A stretch of DNA of 64,000 bases from Geosiphon pyriformis. Lineage: Eukaryota > Glomeromycota > Glomeromycetes > Archaeosporales > Geosiphonaceae. Both the position numbers and the translations under genes were made by a program. The notes below the pieces were generated by a model. That model made no database searches. It was not told the DNA's origin and saw only the letters and a list, made by a program, of their open reading frames with translations. Below, one piece after another: positions 48,001 through 59,953 of the stretch; the first letter of the stretch is position 1; every line of letters begins with the position of its first letter. Location of the stretch: the NCBI GenBank assembly GCA_016748015.1, contig JAAOMT010000603.1, positions 288,373 to 352,372 of the forward strand, given 5' to 3'.

Positions 48001-51000
48001 ATGAAGCAGTTTTTATTCGTCGTTTATTTTAATCATTACCTCTTGATTATTTCAATATTTTTATCTTCTTTTATTTTAGTTATTAAGAGTTCATCAATTA
48101 ATGAAACAGTATACCTAATTGATTCAAAGGAGCTGGAGTCAGTTAAAAAAATATCCTATTTCCAGCCAGATGGAACGACCATAATAAGATGTTCTCGTTA
48201 TTACTACGATTATTACGCATACTTTAAGCTTACACCTAACGGCCAATTGTTTCGAAACGAAGAAAAAGATTATGGAGACCAAGATTAATATAACTAAAAT
48301 TTATCCTCTTAACTCTAATTATCTTTTGGTAGAATATGGAAATCAAGGCAAAATATTCTTATGGAACGGAACATTAGTTCAAAGGTTTCTATTAAATAAC
48401 TCTTTGAAATAAAATCTGCTTAATTTTAAAAATAAAAAATAATATTGATAATGCATAACGCTTTACCTAGTGATATAGAATTAGATAAAGGGAACAAGTC
48501 AATAAAAAGTAATATTCAAAAGGACAAATTTCTTATTTTGAAAAAAAAAGATAATATAACAGAAATCGAGTGGACTATTTATAATATTCCGTAAGTTAGT
48601 AAATTTAATAAATTTGAAAATATTCAATATATAAATCCCAATAATTTTCAACATTCAATTTATATCTAGGACTGAATCCAATCAAAATATCAAACCAATT
48701 TTTATTACTAAAAAGCTTGAATTAAAAGGAAATTTAACATCGTATCCACCCCCTTTTGCCACAACTGAAGGAGGCTTTGGATATGCATATATTGTTAATA
48801 ATTCTCCTATTATTGGTTCTCCCAGTATAAACATAACAAGCTATTCAGTATATGTCACATTTTGGGAGCCAGAAACAACTGATTTTAGTCCTCATTTTCT
48901 ACTCGATCAATATGACGCAAATGATTTGTCGATCGAACTATGTGATGTTCAAATAGATGATTTGGGTTATTATTGTATACTGATGATAACTACAATGGAA
49001 TCTGTACATGGAGAAATCCGTGGATTTAGGATATCATTTCTTAAAAGTGGAGCAGTGTTAAAATATGACACGATTTATAAATCTGGGCCAGATGGGGAAT
49101 TTTCATGGGAAAATCCACTGCCTTATGGGGGAAAAATTACTGAAACCAAGAAATCGTTTAATCCTTACCAATTTACTTTAAGTGACCAATTTACTTTAAG
49201 TGACCAATTTGGAAAACAGAAGGATTCATGGAACGCTTCCTCCAATGGTTCCGCCTATGTTGGGTGGGCTATCTTACCAAACAATACTTTCTTAAGTGCT
49301 AAATTAGGAGAGAACAATATTACAATATATTCCAAGAATTTACCACATTTTTTAAAAAACGGTAAGATTGAATGGTGATATTTTTATAGTTTCATAATTT
49401 TTATTAATTTTTTTATTTGAATAGACACTGGATATGAAAATCCTTTGATCGAAATTACTTACCCTCTTCGTAATACGATAATTCCGTTGGGGTTGGGCGA
49501 CATAAGTATCACTTATTCTAATGAAATCTCATTATCCAACAACAATATTTCTATTTATCAAATCAATGAGACTATACCAATTCTACGACAAACTATCTCT
49601 GGAAAGAATTGTCGTGTGGGTTCGGATAAGAAAACTATCATAGCAGAAACAGTATTAGAAAGTACATTTAATCAACCGGATAAAGATTATTTTATAGTCG
49701 TCCATAATAATTTTGTAAAAGATGCAAAGTATAAGGAAGCCATTAGAGGAATCCGTAGATATATTTGGCAATTAAAAACAAGTAAATGTTACATTTTTTA
49801 TTTTTTTGCTTTCTAGGAGATTCATTTTAAATTTTAATTATTCATTCATTCATTCATTCATTCGTTCATTCGTTCGTTCGTTCGTTCGTTCGTTCGTTCG
49901 TTGGTTCGTTGGTTCATTCGCTCGTTTGTTTAGAACGACGAGAAAGTATTCATGCAGGTAAGAAGGTTTATTGCTTATTTTCTTTTAAAAATATTGAATA
50001 TTGTTGTCTAACTAAAATACATAATGTTTATTAATTTAAGCTACCCTGACTGGACTTTTGCGTCTGAATACAAATGGAACCTCGAATTTCACCGAAAGTA
50101 GAAACAGCAGTGGATTTTTCGAGACACTTGAAGATCAATTGGCTTTAACCATTCCAGTTGAAAGACATCGTNNNNNNNNNNNNNNNNNNNNNNNNNNNNN
50201 NNNNNNNNNNNNNNNNNNNNNNNNNNNNNNNNNNNNNNNNNNNNNNNNNNNNNNNNNNNNNNNNNNNNNNNNNNNNNNNNNNNNNNNNNNNNNNNNNNNN
50301 NNNNNNNNNNNNNNNNNNNNNNNNNNNNNNNNNNNNNNNNNNNNNNNNNNNNNNNNNNNNNNNNNNNNNNNNNNNNNNNNNNNNNNNNNNNNNNNNNNNN
50401 NNNNNNNNNNNNNNNNNNNNNNNNNNNNNNNNNNNNNNNNNNNNNNNNNNNNNNNNNNNNNNNNNNNNNNNNNNNNNNNNNNNNNNNNNNNNNNNNNNNN
50501 NNNNNNNNNNNNNNNNNNNNNNNNNNNNNNNNNNNNNNNNNNNNNNNNNNNNNNNNNNNNNNNNNNNNNNNNNNNNNNNNNNNNNNNNNNNNNNNNNNNN
50601 NNNNNNNNNNNNNNNNNNNNNNNNNNNNNNNNNNNNNNNNNNNNNNNNNNNNNNNNNNNNNNNNNNNNNNNNNNNNNNNNNNNNNNNNNNNNNNNNNNNN
50701 NNNNNNNNNNNNNNNNNNNNNNNNNNNNNNNNNNNNNNNNNNNNNNNNNNNNNNNNNNNNNNNNNNNNNNNNNNNNNNNNNNNNNNNNNNNNNNNNNNNN
50801 NNNNNNNNNNNNNNNNNNNNNNNNNNNNNNNNNNNNNNNNNNNNNNNNNNNNNNNNNNNNNNNNNNNNNNNNNNNNNNNNNNNNNNNNNNNNGCTCTAAA
50901 TCTCCTCTATTCGAAATATGCCAACTTTGATATTTTTAATGCCCCAATATCTAACAGAGTTGATAATTTAATCTTCTGGGGTAGTGGTGTTAATATTTTC

Positions 51001-51284
51001 ATTGAAGATGTTCCACAATTTATAATTCAGGTATTTTTAACTAAATGAAAATTTTCAATGCTTGATTAAATTAAATATCTTATATAATTATTTTCAAATA
51101 GGTTTTTTATCATCGAAACGCCTTCGCATACAATATTATTCCACTAATAAGTCTTACTATGAGTTCAATAATTTTGAGCATGAATTTAATTTGTCGAATT
51201 TATGGTGTCTTTATTTGGTTACGTGTTCAAAAAAAATGGTTACCGGTTAAACCCCAGGAGATGTATGAATTAAATTTTGTATAA
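48001..51284 (+). CDS. multi-exon extracellular/membrane protein of an expanded family (gap inside)
   Basis: An N-terminal hydrophobic segment (residues 10-30) suits a signal anchor. Large extracellular-like exons follow: 48001-~48411, ~48452-48590, ~48670-49362, 49424-~49784, a ~25-nt exon before 49959, and 50041 to the gap. After the gap are 50893-51030 and 51102-51284 with the C-terminal membrane segments (IFIEDVPQFIIQ, then a hydrophobic stretch). Asn-X-Ser/Thr sites are frequent. A frame change is needed near 48270 (DYGDQD runs into a stop while ETKINITKIYP continues one frame over), so it may be a pseudogene or contain a sequence error. The family resembles a large uncharacterised one in Rhizophagus; the function is unknown. 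Confidence 0.65.
49168..49210 (+). repeat. in-frame 21-bp direct repeat (QFTLSD twice)
   Basis: CAATTTACTTTAAGTGAC occurs twice in tandem in the coding frame, duplicating QFTLSD. Confidence 0.85.
49840..49930. repeat. (TTCA/TTCG)n tetranucleotide repeat in intron
   Basis: About twenty tetranucleotide units changing from TTCA to TTCG and TTGG along the array, between two coding exons. Confidence 0.92.
50172..50892. other. assembly gap (721 N)
   Basis: Unknown sequence inside the membrane-protein gene. A frame read through it has no meaning. Confidence 0.99.
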
Positions 51285-52660
51285 ATAGAATTCTAACCTT
51301 AAATTTAAATATTATTTTTATTAACTTGTAATTTTTCATGCTTTCTAGATATTTATTTTTATTAAAATTGAATAGATGAATTAATTCAATGCAAAGATTA
51401 AGATAAAAAAAAAAGTTACTGATCAATGAATATAATAATTTTACAATATTATTTTATTAATTTATCTCAATTTTTAATAATATTGTTACTTTGCAAAAAA
51501 AAATTTTCAATAAATTTATAAAAGTTTTTTATTATTTATTCAAAAAATATTATCATTAATTAATTATTTGTATTCTAATTTTTGAACAATTTTCATATTT
51601 AAATTTTACAAATCTATATCTGAATAATTACATATTAAGTTAATAAATTTATATAACCAAATTTGTATAAATTATTTTAAAATTAAAATACTAATTTATT
51701 ATTTTTAAATATAAGTTTTAAATAACAAAAAAATTTACAAAAAATTTAACAAACTATTTTTTAACCAAAAAAAAATTACAAATTTATTTTTATTTTTATT
51801 TTTGTTGTTTTATATTTACTGTAAAATACTTTTTTATAATACTTTTTTATAAATACTTTTTTATAAATACTCTTTTTTATATAATATATTCTTTTTTATA
51901 AATACTCTTTTATAAATACTTTTTTATAAATGCTTTTTTATAAATACTCTTTTATAAATACTTTTTTATATATTATTTTCTTTTTTCTTTTTTTTTTGTA
52001 TTAAATTCGAATATTTCAAATTATAAAAAACTACAAATTTTTTAAATTACATTATATATAAAAGTTTTTTAATTTAAAAATTTATTTATTTAATTAAAAA
52101 TATCTATAAAAAAAAAATCAAAAAATTATTCAAATATAATATATATATATATATTTTTAAAATAGTATTATATCTTATTTTTCATTATATTATTTTTTCA
52201 TGTATAATATTTTTTATAAATTTAATTAATTTAAAATATATTAAAGCGTGAACTTACTTTATGGTTTAGCTTTTAGTAGTTAGAATATGTAGGGTTACAT
52301 AGGATCACATTCAGTTAAGACTGGAAAATATATATATATATATATATATTAAATAAAATTTTTATTGAAATATTTAATTATTACTAATTTTTAACAACAT
52401 TTTTCTAATTTTATAGAAAGTATTAAATACTTACTTTTAAAAACAATTATTATTTCTACTATTAAACATTATTGTTCAGATTTTTTCATAAATAAGATCA
52501 ATATTATATAACATTTAATTAAAGGAATTTTTGCCTTAGCCGCAATTATTCTTTCAAATTTATGCTGGGGTCCCAAGGATTTCAGTCTTATCAAATACTT
52601 TAATGAAGGTGAAATTGGTACAATAATAATTGAATAACTAGAATCGCTTTTATTCTCATG
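51285..52660. other. AT-rich spacer with short tandem repeats
   Basis: AT-rich DNA holding a 14-bp-type repeat (ATAAATACTTTTTT) at 51830-51975 and an (AT)n run at 52328-52350. At 52526-52635 a less AT-rich stretch reads ALAAIILSNLCWGPKDFSL before a stop; it is unrecognised and may be an exon relic. Confidence 0.45.
51830..51975. repeat. ~14-bp tandem repeat ATAAATACTTTTTT
   Basis: About nine imperfect units, with C/T variants and one longer spacer. Confidence 0.85.
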
Positions 52661-52881
52661 CTGCCATTAAAAAAAAAAGATGTCGCACGAAAACATCAGA
52701 TCACCTATAAAAAATATATACATGCTACAACTTTATCGATACATAAGTCAATGTTACTACCAGCATTAATTTGTTATACTCGAATGAATGGGAATAAACT
52801 ATCTGCTTCATTATTTTCGGACTAAAATCAACTGAATCGACAATCATGTGATCTCGGGATTTTTCTGTCATAACTAGTCTA

Positions 52882-54126
52882 CTACTGTTTTCTAGAAGCC
52901 ACTTGAGATGTAATATGAATAAAAGTATCTTCTGCTGCCATTTCATCGTCATCATCATCATCATCTTTTTCAAACACTGAGCCACCAAAGTTTTCTACAT
53001 CTTGATCAAGCAAATCATCAATTTTGAATGGTGTCATGTGAGATCTTTGCGGTTGAGATGACGAATTTTCAAATATTTGTGTCATTTTTTTATCAAAGGA
53101 AACATTAGCCTCAACCTGAACTGCTGAAGGAATTTTGAAAATTCGAAATTTTTCATCTGAATCTGAATCCGAGTCCAAAACGTTAAATTTCCCCACCGAT
53201 TCGGGCAAAATAGATCGATTTTGAAGTTCCGACGGAGTTGATGGGACTGGGCTCATCATGCTCAAAACATCGCTAACGATACATTTGGCTGCTTCCTTAG
53301 CTGGTGTCTTAAGTAAGACAGAAGGTGGGACTGAAAATTGAATGGTGTGTGGTGGTGACATATCTGGATACTCAGAGTCGATTGATACGATAGAACCCGG
53401 AGGTCGTGGATAAGGTGTACCCTTGCTGCTTCGACTTTGATTAATAACTTGCTTAGACATTCCAAAGCTATTACTAGGTTGGAAAGATTCTGGTGAAGGT
53501 ATCTGGCGAGAAAATGTACGTCGAAACAGACGAGGTATTTTCTCGGAGTTAAATGGTGTCGAATTTGGTACAGGAGTAAAAAAGTGATTATGGTCATCTG
53601 AGGATGATGCGAAGGCTAACCGATGACTAAAACTTGGAGGTTGGGGACTCGAACTATAAGAAGGGTAATTTAACGAAGCCGGGATAGAAGGAGCACTGCT
53701 TTCGGTATTTTCCGATTTTACTGATTTTGTCCCGCTTTTTTTGAATAGAGAGCTATGTTTTTTTGACTCCGGGGACGTGTCACTGACCGAAGTCGAGTAT
53801 AAATCCAATGATTCAAAGAATGACAACCAAAGCTAAACTCGGGTTATAAAGTATATTATTAGGCAATTTTATTGATGCCGTCTTGTGTAAGCTCAGCTCA
53901 AATGTCCTAAAATTCGCTGAAAGGTTTGAAAATAAATTCAAACCTTGGCATTTTCGCAAACATCCCTGGAAACTTCTGCATATTTTTCTATGTGCGGGAG
54001 TACTCTTGTAGTTACTATTTGATGACAGGATAAGAAGTTGTGGTCAATCTCTTGAAGAGTCAAAGTTATATTTTGTTCAAGTCTTTCCAATTGTTCAGAC
54101 ACGTCGTTAGCGGTCGGGAATGCCAT
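52882..54126 (-). CDS. ASK1: DASH complex subunit Ask1
   Basis: Subunit of the DASH/DAM1 ring that couples kinetochores to spindle microtubules. Two phased exons, 54126-53944 and 53832-52882, about 376 residues. The conserved N-terminal helical domain is clear: LERLEQNITLTLQEIDHNF, then TRVLPHIEKYAEVSRDVCENAK, and WLSFFESLDL after the intron. The rest is a long Ser/Pro-rich, probably disordered tail with several SP and TP sites, as expected for a CDK/Ipl1-regulated subunit. A C-terminal acidic stretch (seven or more Asp) and a 'TPFKIDDLL' motif end it. Presence in this lineage fits the patchy fungal spread of DASH. Confidence 0.87.
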
Positions 54127-54765
54127 ATTTATAAAAGACTAGTTAAGACGCGTCAAAAATGATTACAATCAATGAAGGCTCAAAATATAAGGTCATGTGG
54201 AAATAGAACACGTGTCACATTTATGAAGGAAATTTATCTAAAGTTCTAAACTAGAGATGGGCTATATTAATATTTTATTAGAGGAGAAAGGCTCGTGCCA
54301 GGACTAGGTTAAAGGAAAAATGTCTACGAAATTTATGGAATATAATACAAGAGCTAGACCAAAAATTATGTATGAGGAAAAATGAAGTATGCAAAAACAA
54401 GGTTGAATGGGTCGCCTAAATCAAATCAGCTTTGCAAAAAAAACCCCTTACCCTGTTCACCCGATTCTCATAACATCGGCCCGAGCTGTTACGGTTTTTC
54501 AAAAGCGATGTATGTAATTGAGAGGATAAAGTCGCTTGGTGGAATAAAATAGGCGCATTTTACCGCCGCCGATGTTATGAAAATCAATTTTGAATTATGG
54601 CGATTCCGTGCGCACGTGATCCATAAAAGTGCGTTCAAAGTTAGTCGTACCCATGAGTATCAGATTTACTTCCATTTTGGGTACCTACTCTGAGACCGGT
54701 ACCAATATTATCGTTTAACCCACCTTTCAAAAGAATCCAAGAAGACCTCAACGATTTAATTCACC
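54127..54765. other. intergenic region between ASK1 and TAF5
   Basis: Holds the ASK1 promoter and TAF5 3' end, and an 18-bp imperfect inverted repeat described separately. Confidence 0.5.
54463..54585. repeat. inverted repeat / MITE-like unit
   Basis: Arms at 54463-54480 and 54568-54585 are reverse complements over 18 bp with one mismatch (13 perfect: TCATAACATCGGC). They enclose about 87 bp. No clear target duplication flanks it, so MITE status is unproven. Confidence 0.6.
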
Positions 54766-57684
54766 TCAAATTATTGATGTATCTAACCGTGATTCATTAG
54801 AAACAAAGGCTCCCGCCGCGAGACATAAATTCCGTGGAGTAAATTGGATCTTATAAACTGGTGTACGCTTCGTTGGAAAGGTTGATAGCAGGTCGTCACT
54901 GGATCTGGTAAATGAGACGATTAATATTAAATGGAGTAATTTTGAACGGATGAAAGGAAAAAGTTACCTCGACGAGCTGTCTAATGTCGTTTTAATTTCT
55001 CCGTCAATAACATTTGTTGGACTGTCCTCCATTTTGATTCTGGCCATCATCGCCACCGGATCACTTAATTCATCAGTAATTCCTTTGTTAACGTCCCAAA
55101 CGCGAACAGTTGAATCGGCACTACCAGACACGAGAACACTGCGCTCTTTGCTAAAGTCCAATGAGTAGATGAATCCAGTGTGACCAGTGAGTTTTTTCAC
55201 ACATTTACCAGACCCCAAGTCCCATAACCTGATAGTTTTATCCTCTCCTGAAAATTAAATTACAAACTTAACTGATAGAGTAAAAACATGGACAAATTTG
55301 AGAATTGTTCATATTTTAGATGAATACCTGCCGAAGCCATTAATTGCCCATCTTCCGATATGGCTAAGCTATATATTGCTCCTGTATGTCCAGAGAATAC
55401 TCTAGTGGTTTCCCCTCTTTGAACATCCCACATACGAACAGTTCGGTCACTAGAGCCAGTTACAATATATCTTGTATTTGGATGAAACTTGACAGTCTAA
55501 AATAATAATAATAATAATAATAATCAATAGGGGATTTCGCATATGAGAATTTGATTCTGAAATTATTTACATCAACATCCGACAGGTGTCCAGCAAATAT
55601 TCGTAGTTGAAAAATTTGATCACAACTCCATAACCGAGCGGTGCGATCGTGCGATGCAGTCACAAAATAAAATCCCATAGGACAAAAATCTACATCCCAG
55701 ATAGGATAATTGTGACCTTTGTAGCATACAAGATTTGTATACGTTTCAGTACTCCACAGGCGTGCTAGGGATAAAAATAAAATTTCAATTAACTTTCGCA
55801 ATTAGTGATACACAGAAAAGGATAGCTTTGGTTACCAGTTTTGTCCTCTGAACACGAAACAATATATTTTTTATCGGGGCTGAAGCTCAAGCCGAATATT
55901 GGTCCTGAATGTCCACTTAATCGCTTACAATCATTCCCTTGCTTTTCTTTGAGTCGATCGAGTGAAGCTGCTAATATAATCAGTAGATAAATCTAAACCT
56001 GAATACGTATCGATAGATTTTTATTGAAAGAATACCTACTCCCATTCACATATTCAGATTTAATATTGCTTCTAAATCCTTTTAGCTTTTCTCCCTTAAG
56101 ACTCCATAGTTTAATATGGGAATCTGTAAATCCACCAGCGATGAGAGAGGTATCTTTTGAAATAGCTATACAATTCAAACTGTATAAAATCAAAAAGATG
56201 AGTAGAGTAGATTAGATTAGATTTTATGAACATCAAAGATATGTACATAATACCTATCGTATGTATTGTGAAACGTATAAAAGCATATCGAGGGTAAGGT
56301 TGTTGTTGGGTCAAGTGTGACGCGGTTCCTGATATCGATGAGGGCAGCGATTTCAGCTTGAACATCAACACCTTTGCTATACGCCGTATTGTCAGCGCTA
56401 AAATTTGAAATCAGCCAAATCTGATTGGAATTGTAGATCTTAACCTACTGTGGTGGTAAGGGAATCTCTCCTCTGTCTGATCCCTCAAAACTTTCTTCTC
56501 TTGACGCTTTACGGTGGAATTCATGTAGAAGAGATGGACTAGGAATTGGCTCATCGAACTAGGACAGAATTAAGTTGGTACAATTTCAAAACAGTTGAAC
56601 AAGTTTCAATGTAAGCGGTAATTCAACGTGGTTGTGAGGAACCTTATTTGCGTAAATACTGTTAAGAGGTGAGTCTTCCTCTTTCAGTACTTGTTCTAAC
56701 TCGTCACGGAACAAAGGATTCATAGGCCTTGCACCTAAAAAAACCTTTTTTTGATTGAATAAGTCGATCTCGTGCATTGTATGTCCCGTTATTCCATTGG
56801 CTTGATCAAGTTCAGGAAAAGACATGTTCAGGTGATGGCTGGTAATAACTAAAAAGATTTAAAATCTTGAATTAGTGCTTGACACAGCAATTTATATAGA
56901 GCCCTTTAAAAATAATTATCACCTTTGATATTGAGATATTGATTTACTATTCGTAATAGTAGCATCATCTTGTTTTCTTGCAAAAAGTTGATAATAAGGC
57001 CGTAAACTGTAGACGACAAACGTAAATTATATTTATTGTTCCGGAAATTCTGCGCAATTTCGTTTTCTTGTACATGCTGAGGTTGTGATAATACACTCAA
57101 TCTTTGAATTTGAGAGGAGTGAAATTCAAGATGGTCGGATTTATAGGCTTCGAAAAAAGATGTTGCTGCAAATATCGTCGAGTGTAAGTTATACAAATAA
57201 CGATCAAGACAAGATCAAAGACAATTTAATAGTTGATGAATATACCTTGCTCTTTGCAATCTTTAACTATTAGATCAAGGTATACATGTACGAACATAGG
57301 AAATAGAACAGCCCTCAATTCCAACTACATAATAAAATTGTGTGTTTTGAACGCAAAGACCAATTATCGTTCATTAAGCTAAAGCATAAAGACGCGAGAA
57401 AATACTCTAAAGGCATCCAAAGAATTTTCAACCCAACCACGAAATGTCCCATAGCTTGAATTATAAGCCTCAGGCTTAGAGTTTTCCGAGTCATTGTAAA
57501 AAAGAATATAGTTTGGAAAGGCAGGATTCTGGTTGATGTCTTGAGAATCGGCACCTATTTCATGCCTTAACATTAACTCAGTCTGTTTATAGCCTTTGTG
57601 AAGAAGGTACTTGAGAACTGTGGCATCGAGATCCAGTATGTTCTGTGTAGTAACATTTTGTGGTTGTTGATCAGTAGCTGCCAT
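54766..57684 (-). CDS. TAF5: TFIID/SAGA subunit TAF5
   Basis: Scaffold subunit of TFIID (and SAGA in fungi), nuclear. The N-terminus (57684) has a LisH-like helix (VLKYLLHKGYKQTELMLRHE), then the TAF5 NTD2 domain: LELRAVLFPMFVHVYLDLIV, FFEAYKSDHLEFHSSQIQ, NKYNLRLSSTVYGLIINFLQ. Placed exons are 57684-57406, 57324-57246, 57165-56923 and 56848 to about 56590, then several more. The C-terminal half holds at least six WD40 repeats, including HIKLWSLKGE, KTARLWSTET, HDRTARLWS, VRMWDVQRG and STVRVWDVNKG. The last exon ends at 54766 (LLSTFPTKRTPVYKIQFTPRN). The intron at about 55500 holds an (AAT)n run. Confidence 0.92.
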
Positions 57685-59953
57685 CTCGTTACGAAAGGGT
57701 TCATAGAAAGAAGTTCACCTACACAAGTGAGAGAGTTATGAAAAGTCACATGATTGACGATCAACAAGCTCCAAATTACAAATAAATACATATCACGTGT
57801 TTATAAACCAAGAAAATTTTATTATTGGCTATAACAAAATGTACGAATACGTGATTGCACGTGATATAATGTGACTTGGTACCATTTCCACTCTTCGCAA
57901 TGCTCATAATAGTGAAAAATCTAAAATATCACAAATATTAAAAATTTCATTAAAATTTTATTTTATTAATTTATCTTGTTCAAATAAATATATATATTAA
58001 ATTTTTTATTATATTATTAAAAAACACATTAATTTTTTATATTCATAAAATTCTAAAAATTATTTATAAATAAATAAACTAATTTATTTCTTATATATAT
58101 ATAGAAATCATGTTTTTAGTTTGTAAAATTATAATTATTAAAAGTTATTAATAATTTTTTAAAATATAATTATAAACATAAATTTCGAAATCAAATTGTG
58201 TGTTATTATAATATAATTATAAGTTTTTATTTTAATAACAATTATTTAAAAGTATTTAAATTAAATGAAAATTAAATAATATTAATATTAATTTTTGTAA
58301 AAATCTTAATGTATTAATGAAATTATTAAAAAAAAAAGATTATAAATATTAATTAATTAATATTAAATTTTCAAAATTTACAAATAAAATTATTAATATT
58401 TTATTATTAAATTTTTTAAATTTTTTATATGAATACTGGTTTTACCAATCAAAAAACACTATACTTATATAATAAATAAGATACATAAAAAACTTGATAT
58501 TTATGTTATTATTATATGGCCAAAATAATAATATTAAAGAAATGATATGAAACAGTTTAAAAAACCTAAAGTGACTGAAAAAAAAATCGTGGTTTTTTAT
58601 AATTATCTAGTAACTTAATTGTAAAGTAATAGAAAACACGGATCATGTAAATAATAATAAAAAGATTTTATAGCAAATTGGTTAAATTTAAAAATTATTT
58701 ATTTTGTCTAAAAAATTTTCACTTAGTTTTAAATAAGATATATGATAAATTTTTTTTTTTGAAATGAGTATATGCTTGATGACCGGTTTTTTCTCTCCAA
58801 ATAACTTAATTAAATTATAATAATAATGGGAAAGAAGCTCATTCTTGTTAAAAAAAATTAAACAACGTTTTTAATTCCAGGTATTTCCGGATTCTTTTTC
58901 TTTTGCTCGACAAACAGAATTAGTGGAACTTGATTAAAAAAGAGCTTGTATTTAATCTTCATGAGACAATCGAATAAAATGGAATCAGGTTTTTCTTCTA
59001 TTTTAGGGATGAAAATAAGCGAGCTCAAAAACACAAGATTGTATTTATTAAAAATTGAAGGCTCTCAATCCCTCATTTCTTTCTGCAAAGACTGGTTTAG
59101 CAGAATTATTACTCGGATTTTTTTGGCTAAAATCACCTTTGACTAATATAAGATTATCCAGCTATCAAAATCTTTTTCATGAATTCTGCTCTTTTTAAAA
59201 ATTTCACGACCAAGAAACACCGAGGCAAAAAAGACCAGTCATCTTCATTAGGTGGAAATGTGGATTAAGTTGATTAGGTTTCTTTCCGATTAAGATTATA
59301 TTATTGAGGAGCAAGTTAAGTCGATTAAAAAATTGAAAACCTGAACTGAAATTAATTACAACTTTATTTCAAAATAGCGAGAATCTTGAAATATTCATAC
59401 TTTATTCCCCCATTTCTCAATTTCGAACATTTGCTAAATTCAGATCATAATGAGTTTATCAAGGCAAATTATTTATTCAGAAATTATTCCCATAAAACAA
59501 TAATCATATCTTTAAAAATATCTTAATTCTCGCAAACAGAGGAAATTGATAAACGAATACTTTGATTTCATAAATTTTTATCGTAAAATAGTAAATTTAT
59601 TTTATGAAGTGTTAGGTAGATGCAAAGTATATTTTTGAGATGTATGTTAAAAACCTTCGGTATGATAAAAGACCAAATTGTATTAGCGGCCGGAGTGTTC
59701 TTTTGGTTTTAAAATGTTTCAATGTAGAGACACCAATCTTTTATTTCTTTTACCAACTGATAAATATTTTAGTAAAATATATATTTGCAGCAATATCACA
59801 AATATGTCTGGATTGACTGAAACCATCAAGTTTTTATTTTTGAAGAATGGTTAAAGTCTGTGAAATAAATCCAAATTTCAAATTTTTAATATCATACACT
59901 GTCTTTTAAATATCCCACGATGAGGAGTTCAAGCCAACACTATTTTCGCTAAA
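57685..59953. other. 2.3-kb intergenic region
   Basis: AT-rich between 57950 and 58760, more balanced afterwards. It holds the TAF5 promoter (left) and the 3' end of the next gene (right). A 66-codon plus frame at 58946 has no recognisable features and I do not call it a gene. Confidence 0.45.

Noticed and set aside
50058-51048. Long frames crossing 50172-50892
   Set aside because: They are artefacts of unknown bases; only the flanking real exons count.
53262-53597. 111-codon minus frame inside ASK1
   Set aside because: Alternative frame of the Ser/Pro-rich ASK1 tail.
58946-59146. 66-codon plus frame
   Set aside because: No signal, domain or neighbouring exon supports it.
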